Position numbers and translations under genes: made by a program. Positions 6,335-10,973 of a stretch of DNA of 10,973 nt are shown in pieces. The stretch lies in contig CAYWOD010000117.1 in assembly GCA_964459805.1 (NCBI GenBank), positions 1 to 10,973 of the forward strand, given 5' to 3'. The notes below the pieces were generated by a model. That model searched no databases. It was given only the letters and a program-made list of their open reading frames with translations, and was not told the origin of the DNA. Each line of letters opens with the position of its first letter. Within the stretch, counting starts at the first letter, position 1. The stretch is from DAOVRL01 sp964459805. GTDB lineage: Bacteria > Planctomycetota > Phycisphaerae > Sedimentisphaerales > Anaerobacaceae.

Positions 6335-9010
6335 TCACTGTTTACTTCCGGGCGCTTTCTCCTTCCCAGCGTGTCTATTAATCAAAGCTCCGATAGAGTC
6401 CGCGGTACCGTTCACGCGGGCCTTCTCTTTCGGAGAGGTAATGTCCGCCTGCCACAAATCCCACGAGCCTTGTCCGTCAGGCCGCTTAGACGAAAACAAC
6501 AGCACGGAGCCATCCGGAGATAGTGCCGGAGCAGACTCGGCGACCAAGGTGTTGACTACCGGCCCCAGATTCACGGGCGAACCGAACGCTACGGACGTGT
6601 TAGGACGCTCTGCAGCCCACAGATCGTATAGGCCGCTGAAGGTTCCGGGTCTGTGGGAGGCGAAGAACAGCATCAACCCATCACCCGAAACAAAAGGTGT
6701 CACATCTCCATATGGGCTATTTACAATTGGACCAAGGTTCTCAGGTTCTCCAAAGTCATCGGACGGATTCTCACGCTTGCTCACCCAGAGATCACGACCT
6801 CCCGAACCTCCTGGTCTATTCGAGTGGAAATACAGGGACAATGCGTCGGAGGAAATCATTGGAACAGAATCGACGTACTCGGTGTTTACTGTTAGCCCAA
6901 GATTCACGGCGGTAGACCACTCATCACCCTTTTCCTTGCGTGTGCCCACCCACAGGTCGAAGCTGCCAGACCCACCTGGACGTGTTGAGCAGAAGAACAG
7001 GGAAAGACCATCTGCCGAGATACTTGGGCCATCCTCCCAAGCTGGACTGTTCAACTTTGGCCCGAGGTTCTCCGGGGCCTCGAAAAGACCGTTCTCACTA
7101 TTCCGCTTGGCCATCCATAAGTCCCAACCACCCGATCCACCGGGGCGGTTCGAGGAAAAGAATAGTGTCAATCCATCGGCCGACATGCGTGGAGCAACTT
7201 CATCGTATGTGCTGTTTACTACTGCTCCCAGATTAGTAGGGGTATCCAGGGAAAGCGGACTGCATAGTGACCCCAACAGTTTTAGACTGGCCAGGTGCTC
7301 CTCCTTTGCTTCCTGACTTCTACCTAATACCTGCAAGATTGCTGCAAGACCTTTCTTCAGGTAGCCGAGTTCCGTCGGGTAATCTGGACTTTCTGGAAAG
7401 TCTCGAGCTAGTGTTTCGAATACGCTTACCGCACGACGATATGCAAGTTCAGCTTCTTCCGGCTTATTCAGTTCCGCCAAGTACACGATGCCCATATATT
7501 TATGAGTATCGCCAAGTTCCTTGCGAATCGCAGGATCTGCTGGATCACGTTGAAGGGACCAGTTCAAGAACTCCTGTCTCTTCCGGTACATTCCCAGATA
7601 CAATTCAAGTTTCTCTGCCTCCGACACCCCCGATATCTCTCTCCAATGGAATTCATACATGTCATCGAGGTTCTCCCGAGCCCTCTGATAATTCGTTTCA
7701 GCACGTCTCCACTGTCTGTTTGATTCTGACAGGGCTACGAGAGCAACAGATAGCCCCACAGCCAACCCTCCAATAACAACCACCCCAGCAAACACCCCCA
7801 CCCTATGCCGCCTCACAAATTTCCTCGTCCTATACAACCTACTCGGTGCGGCCGCCTGCACAGGCTCACTATTCAAATGCCTCTCTACATCCTCTACCAA
7901 GCCAGCAGCAGTCTCATATCTTCTGGTCCGGTCCTTTTCCAGGGCCTTCATCACAATCCAGTCTAAGTCACCACGTACCAATTTCGCCAACAAATCCGGC
8001 GTGGCTCTGCGGTGCTCGGCAACCTCCGGCAGCGTTTCTCCCAAAGTAGTCAATCTCGTCGATGGTTTAACAGGGTCCACTTCGCGGATAATCCGCTGCA
8101 TCTCAACGTATCCTGCCTCGCGAAGCTCCTCCTCGCTAAAAGGCGTGGCCCCCGTCAGCAGCTCATACAGCAGCACGCCTAACGAGTAGATATCCGTCCG
8201 CGTATCAATATCCACCTCACTAAATTCCGCCTGCTCGGGGCTCATATACGCCGGTGTACCGATTATATGCGCATATCGCGTAAAGAGCGTCTTTTCCGTC
8301 AGCCGTCGGCTCGTCGCCTTGGCAATCCCAAAATCAATCACCTTCGGCACCGCTTTCCCGTCACGCAGTGTCACCATAACATTTGTCGGCTTGATATCGC
8401 GATGTATGATCCCCTTCTGATGAGCATGCTGAACAGCGTTGCACACCTGGATAAAAAGGTCCAACCTTTCGCTCGTACTCAGCTTCTTCTTATCGCAGTA
8501 TTCGGTGATAGAAACGCCCTTAACCAATTCCATCACAAAATACGGCCGACCGGTCTCAGTTGCCCCTGCATCTAAGACTTTGGCTATATTGGGATGGTCC
8601 ATTATTGCCAGAGCCTGCCGCTCGGCTTCAAACCGAGCAATTACCTGCTTGGTATCCATCCCCAATTTAATAATCTTCAAAGCCACCTTCCGCCGAATAG
8701 GCTCAGCCTGCTCGGCCATATACACCACAGCCATCCCACCCTCGCCTATCCTCTCCAACAGCTTATACCGCCCGATGACTGTGCCGGGTCCTTCGGTCAA
8801 TGCAGAATCATCGACCGCAACCTCCGCCCCCAGGACCGGAGCGTCAAGAAAGCTGCTTGCATCATGGTATTCCAGCAGTGCCTCAACGCCGGCAAGCAGG
8901 CTCTGGTCGTCTCCACAGGCTTCCACGATATAAGCCGCCCGCTCTGCACGTGTCTTGAGCTGGATAGCTGCTTTGAAAATCGCCTCTTCGGTTTTGCGCT
9001 CAGTTTGCAC
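6335..9010 (-). CDS. Transmembrane Ser/Thr protein kinase with outer TPR and five-blade PD40 domain
   Basis: This is an 891-residue Hanks-type kinase. The N-terminal helical region (1-75) is of the kind seen before many planctomycete kinases. The kinase domain spans about 82-378 with all key residues: glycine loop IGEGGMAVV (88-96), K112, HRDIKPTN (203-210, catalytic D205), DFG (226-228) and SPE (257-259). It should be active. DWIVMKALEKD (350-360) is a phylum-typical piece. A single membrane helix (404-427) follows a basic stretch and puts the rest outside. Residues 430-580 look like two or three TPR helices. Residues 593-856 hold five PD40 blades at an almost constant 55-residue spacing, probably a sensor. 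The start is GTG with AAAGGAG at 9018-9024, 7 bases away. It lies 118 bases after an ECF sigma factor gene, a known planctomycete pairing. Targets and ligand are unknown. Confidence 0.93.
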   Translation of the reverse strand: MQTERKTEEAIFKAAIQLKTRAERAAYIVEACGDDQSLLAGVEALLEYHDASSFLDAPVLGAEVAVDDSALTEGPGTVIGRYKLLERIGEGGMAVVYMAEQAEPIRRKVALKIIKLGMDTKQVIARFEAERQALAIMDHPNIAKVLDAGATETGRPYFVMELVKGVSITEYCDKKKLSTSERLDLFIQVCNAVQHAHQKGIIHRDIKPTNVMVTLRDGKAVPKVIDFGIAKATSRRLTEKTLFTRYAHIIGTPAYMSPEQAEFSEVDIDTRTDIYSLGVLLYELLTGATPFSEEELREAGYVEMQRIIREVDPVKPSTRLTTLGETLPEVAEHRRATPDLLAKLVRGDLDWIVMKALEKDRTRRYETAAGLVEDVERHLNSEPVQAAAPSRLYRTRKFVRRHRVGVFAGVVVIGGLAVGLSVALVALSESNRQWRRAETNYQRARENLDDMYEFHWREISGVSEAEKLELYLGMYRKRQEFLNWSLQRDPADPAIRKELGDTHKYMGIVYLAELNKPEEAELAYRRAVSVFETLARDFPESPDYPTELGYLKKGLAAILQVLGRSQEAKEEHLASLKLLGSLCSPLSLDTPTNLGAVVNSTYDEVAPRMSADGLTLFFSSNRPGGSGGWDLWMAKRNSENGLFEAPENLGPKLNSPAWEDGPSISADGLSLFFCSTRPGGSGSFDLWVGTRKEKGDEWSTAVNLGLTVNTEYVDSVPMISSDALSLYFHSNRPGGSGGRDLWVSKRENPSDDFGEPENLGPIVNSPYGDVTPFVSGDGLMLFFASHRPGTFSGLYDLWAAERPNTSVAFGSPVNLGPVVNTLVAESAPALSPDGSVLLFSSKRPDGQGSWDLWQADITSPKEKARVNGTADSIGALINRHAGKEKAPGSKQ
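6443..7234 (-). repeat. Five tandem PD40 blades in the kinase outer domain
   Basis: The blades begin at N-L-G residues 593, 648, 703, 758 and 814, giving spacings of 55, 55, 55 and 56. The shared pattern is NLG-x-x-VN, S-x-DGL-x-L-F-F, then RPGG-x-G-x-x-DLW. Such even spacing suggests a closed five-bladed propeller. Blade 4 has a loop one residue longer (RPG-x6-D) and blade 5 has G-S-V-L-L-F, both mirrored in the secreted protein encoded downstream. Confidence 0.87.
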
Positions 9011-9071
9011 TATTGGGCTCCTTTGTGCTGTTCCATAATGTAACGCGTAATCCGATGTCGCTCAGGACGGA

Positions 9072-9088
9072 GAATTTTTGAGAAATTC
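9072..9088. repeat. Short inverted repeat GAATTT-N5-AAATTC upstream of the kinase
   Basis: GAATTT (9072-9077) and AAATTC (9083-9088) form a perfect 6-5-6 inverted repeat in the gap between the sigma factor and kinase genes, about 62 bases before the kinase start. The surrounding 9072-9110 stretch is very A/T-rich. It could be an operator or part of a promoter, but no convincing -35/-10 pair was found here, and short A/T-rich repeats arise easily by chance. Confidence 0.3.
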
Positions 9089-9128
9089 ACAAAAAATGCA
9101 ATTTTTTCTAAGGCGCGCAGATGAGTTC

Positions 9129-9683
9129 TTACCCGATTTCCCGAAGCAGCCACGCTCGAGTATACGCCCAATGAAGCTTGGCTGTCGTTGTAGAAATGCG
9201 TAAGACCTCTGCCGTTTGCTCAACGCTCAGGCCGGCAAAGTAACGAAGCTTTACTACTTCTGCCTTTGTCTTGTCCTCCTCTGAGAGCTTCGCCAGAGCC
9301 TCATCCAACGCGATCAGATCGTCCACAGAGCGGCCTTCATCACACTTCCCAGCAACCTCGTCAAGGCTAATCCTCTCATGCTTAGCGCCACGTTTTAGAC
9401 TCTTCTTGCGGCGTGCATTGTCGATGAGAATCCGCCGCATAGCCTCGGCTGCGGCTCTAAAGAAATGACGGCGGCTCTTCCAATCCTGTGCTTCCTCGCC
9501 AACCAACCGGATATAAGCCTCATGAACCAAAGCCGTTGCCTGGAGCGTCTGACCCGGCCGCTCGCGAGACAGCTTCTGAGCAGCCAGAAGGCGCAGTTCG
9601 TCATAAACGACCGGAAGCAGCTCGTCCGCCGCACAAGCGTCGCCTTGTTCGATTGCAACCAAGATGCGGGTAACATCACTCAT
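9129..9683 (-). CDS. ECF-family RNA polymerase sigma factor (planctomycete TIGR02999 type)
   Basis: This 184-residue protein has only sigma regions 2 and 4, as is usual for extracytoplasmic-function sigma factors, which redirect RNA polymerase to special promoters. Region 2 contains LLPVVYDELRLLAAQKL, TALVHEAYIRL and RRHFFRAAAEAMRRILIDNARRK. Region 4 contains VVKLRYFAGLSVEQTAEVL and the recognition helix STTTAKLHWAYTRAWL. The wording matches the sigma group (TIGR02999) found mainly in Planctomycetes, often beside Ser/Thr kinases as here. The frame extends to a TTG at 9716, but the ATG at 9683 gives the usual N-terminus (MSDVTRILVAIEQGD). Neither start has a clear ribosome site. No anti-sigma factor is seen, so the kinase may control it; that is inference. 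Confidence 0.9.
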   Translation of the reverse strand: MSDVTRILVAIEQGDACAADELLPVVYDELRLLAAQKLSRERPGQTLQATALVHEAYIRLVGEEAQDWKSRRHFFRAAAEAMRRILIDNARRKKSLKRGAKHERISLDEVAGKCDEGRSVDDLIALDEALAKLSEEDKTKAEVVKLRYFAGLSVEQTAEVLRISTTTAKLHWAYTRAWLLREIG

Positions 9684-9765
9684 GCTTGTTGCCGAACCCG
9701 GACCAGCCGGAACCAAAAAGGATAGATTCGTTGTTCCGCAAGAGCCGGGACTTCTTATTAGATGT

Positions 9766-9792
9766 TCTGCCGGAAATTGCGCTGCCGGCAGA
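9766..9792. repeat. 8-bp hairpin between the TPR-protein and sigma factor genes
   Basis: TCTGCCGG (9766-9773) and CCGGCAGA (9785-9792) form a perfect stem with an 11-base loop. The right arm also belongs to a 10-bp palindrome, CTGCCGGCAG (9782-9791). In - strand RNA it lies about 40 bases after the stop of the TPR gene and about 83 bases before the sigma factor start. No T-run follows, so it is more likely an RNA stabiliser or a chance structure than a terminator. Confidence 0.4.
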
Positions 9793-9832
9793 GGTAACCG
9801 GGCATTCCCAAAATTACGGCGCCGGGAGGTTC

Positions 9833-10822
9833 TTAGCTGCTTTGCATTTGGACGTTTTGCCTCAGAACATCCAGTTTATCGCGGATTTCGTCGGCCATTT
9901 TGCTGTTTGGAAAATCCTCGACGATCTGCTGGCCGACGTCAAGTGCGTTAGTCCAGCGCTTCTCAGTGACGGCGATTGAGAACTGCACGCCGAGATTGTG
10001 CAGCTTTGTTCTAAAGAGGTCCCTTGCAGCTTCCTGGAGGGCCAGGGCCTCGTTGGGGGTCAGGTAGAGATCAAGCTCTTTTAGGATTTCGAGGCTGCGG
10101 TCGGTTTCCTGTCGCTGGACGGCATCGTCCCAGGCGGCCAGTAGAATCCTCTTGCGTTCTTCTTTTTTGTCGAGCAGATTCTGGCGCATTGCCTTTGCGT
10201 TTTCACTGTCCGGGTAGGCCTTAATCAGCTCTTCAATCTGGGTGCTTGCCCTGACCCACTGACAGTTATCGATGAGCTTGTCGATATGCGTGAGCATCTG
10301 ATTGAGCCGTTCCTGGTCGGTTGCAGTCTGGTATTTGTCGGCCTGCTCTCTCAACTGCTCGGCCAGATCACCGTATTCCGGGCGCCGGGCGATCTCATCG
10401 ATAATCTCGTATGCGGCATCGAAATCCTGCATCTGGAGCTTCTCAAAAACGGCCTGGCGCAGAGACAGTCGGTCTGCATCACGAAAAGCAATCACCTTTG
10501 CTGTTTCGCTGACGCGGGTGCTGTGATTGATTTGCGCCAGTCCCTGGCTGATCTTTTCGAGTGCCCCGGTAAGACCTTCAAGTTTGGTGCTGTTGTCTCG
10601 AAGTGCATCGAGGATTTTGAATACTCTCGAGAGCATTGTCAGCAGTGCGACCAGGAACATCAGAGCGCCGAGCATTAGTACAAGCTGACGAAGCAGATTG
10701 GTTTCGGACGGCTCGAAGATGTTGGTGGTAAACATGAGCAGGACCACGAGAGCTAATGCGGCGCAAATAATCACGATGTGCCATTTGAATCGCCGTACAA
10801 GGCTGTCTTTTCCCGAGTCCAT
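9833..10822 (-). CDS. Two-helix membrane protein with coiled coil and TPR-like C-terminal domain
   Basis: This is a 329-residue protein that I cannot assign to a named family. After a short basic N-terminus there are two membrane helices (about 14-34 and 44-67). A predicted coiled coil follows (70-105), then helical pairs resembling degenerate TPR units (about 120-160, 175-215, 225-270 and 275-320), including ALDVGQQIVEDFPNS (293-307). Such domains usually bind other proteins. Both ends probably lie in the cytoplasm, since a hairpin returns the chain and the N-terminus is basic. A GTG at 10852 is in frame, but the ATG at 10822 has GAGGTG five bases away and is preferred. The gene has a good promoter and lies upstream of the sigma factor-kinase genes on the same strand, so it may scaffold that system. 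This role is a guess. Confidence 0.82.
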   Translation of the reverse strand: MDSGKDSLVRRFKWHIVIICAALALVVLLMFTTNIFEPSETNLLRQLVLMLGALMFLVALLTMLSRVFKILDALRDNSTKLEGLTGALEKISQGLAQINHSTRVSETAKVIAFRDADRLSLRQAVFEKLQMQDFDAAYEIIDEIARRPEYGDLAEQLREQADKYQTATDQERLNQMLTHIDKLIDNCQWVRASTQIEELIKAYPDSENAKAMRQNLLDKKEERKRILLAAWDDAVQRQETDRSLEILKELDLYLTPNEALALQEAARDLFRTKLHNLGVQFSIAVTEKRWTNALDVGQQIVEDFPNSKMADEIRDKLDVLRQNVQMQSS

Positions 10823-10873
10823 AAGACACCTCTTGAAAAAAAGTTCCTTCACAGCTTACCTGCACATAACTAT

Positions 10874-10902
10874 ATAATACACCAAGGCCCTGATTTTGTC
10901 AA
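10874..10902 (-). promoter_or_regulatory. Strong sigma70-type promoter for the TPR membrane protein gene
   Basis: On the - strand a perfect TTGACA (10902-10897) is followed after exactly 17 bases by TATTAT (10879-10874), with TG directly before the -10 box. Transcription should start near 10867, giving a leader of about 45 bases to the ATG at 10822. It could drive only the first gene, or also the sigma factor, kinase and PD40 genes downstream if transcription reads through. Confidence 0.75.
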
Positions 10903-10973
10903 TATCTGTAGGGGCAAAAGCAGGGCTACCGCATCTAATTTTTATGCGATTCAAGACATCGCCAGCGGCGGTC

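Noticed and set aside
6159..7316. A 385-codon open frame on the + strand, opposite the kinase's PD40 region
   Set aside because: It is the antisense shadow of the blade repeats: its own repeats (GPRFTG, PPGR) have the same period as the kinase blades, it has no convincing ribosome site, and the - strand frame has clear domains.
9092..9110. AAAAAATGCAATTTTTT after the sigma factor gene as a terminator or promoter
   Set aside because: The only possible stem is A/T pairs. Treating TTGCAT as a -35 box leaves AAAATT as the -10 box, which is a poor match.
9684..9716. TTG at 9716 as the sigma factor start
   Set aside because: No ribosome site precedes it, and the eleven extra residues (MVPAGPGSATS) do not resemble the usual N-terminus of this sigma family, which begins near MSDVTRIL.
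10823..10852. GTG at 10852 as the start of the TPR membrane protein
   Set aside because: It would add ten residues. The ATG at 10822 has a better-placed GAGGTG, although AGG before the GTG means the longer form cannot be fully excluded.

Overview
The window looks like a piece of a planctomycete chromosome, most likely class Phycisphaerae (Sedimentisphaerales-like). This is inferred from three things: a Planctomycetes-type ECF sigma factor next to a Ser/Thr kinase, the kinase sub-motif DWIVMKALEKD typical of that phylum, and a secreted protein ending in a single dockerin-type EF-hand (D-x-N-x-D-x-x-V-D-x-x-D). No mobile element, CRISPR array, tRNA or rRNA gene was seen, and coding density is high.

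Left part, positions 1-4980. An ABC transporter pair (ATPase, then a polytopic permease starting 36 bases after it) reads rightward. An endonuclease III-like DNA glycosylase of the MagIII/COG2231 type converges on it. A CPBP-family intramembrane protease with a GTG start and a very lysine-rich N-terminus follows on the + strand. Next is a small DUF2617-like protein with a clear sigma70-type promoter, which shows that its start is an internal ATG at 4433. These look like independent housekeeping or accessory genes.

Right part, positions 5045-10902, all on the - strand. In transcription order there is a strong sigma70-like promoter, a two-helix membrane protein with a coiled coil and TPR-like helices, an ECF sigma factor, a transmembrane Ser/Thr kinase with an outer TPR-plus-PD40 domain, and a secreted PD40 protein with a C-terminal dockerin motif. 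Gaps of about 120-175 bases separate the genes, so they may not form one strict operon.

The most interesting point is that the kinase's outer domain and the separate secreted protein both hold five PD40 blades. These correspond blade by blade, down to shared oddities in blades 4 and 5. The whole propeller was therefore probably duplicated, with one copy fused to a membrane kinase and one exported with a dockerin tail. A plausible but untested model is an envelope-sensing system in which the two propellers bind the same or competing ligands, or each other, and the kinase signals to the adjacent sigma factor.
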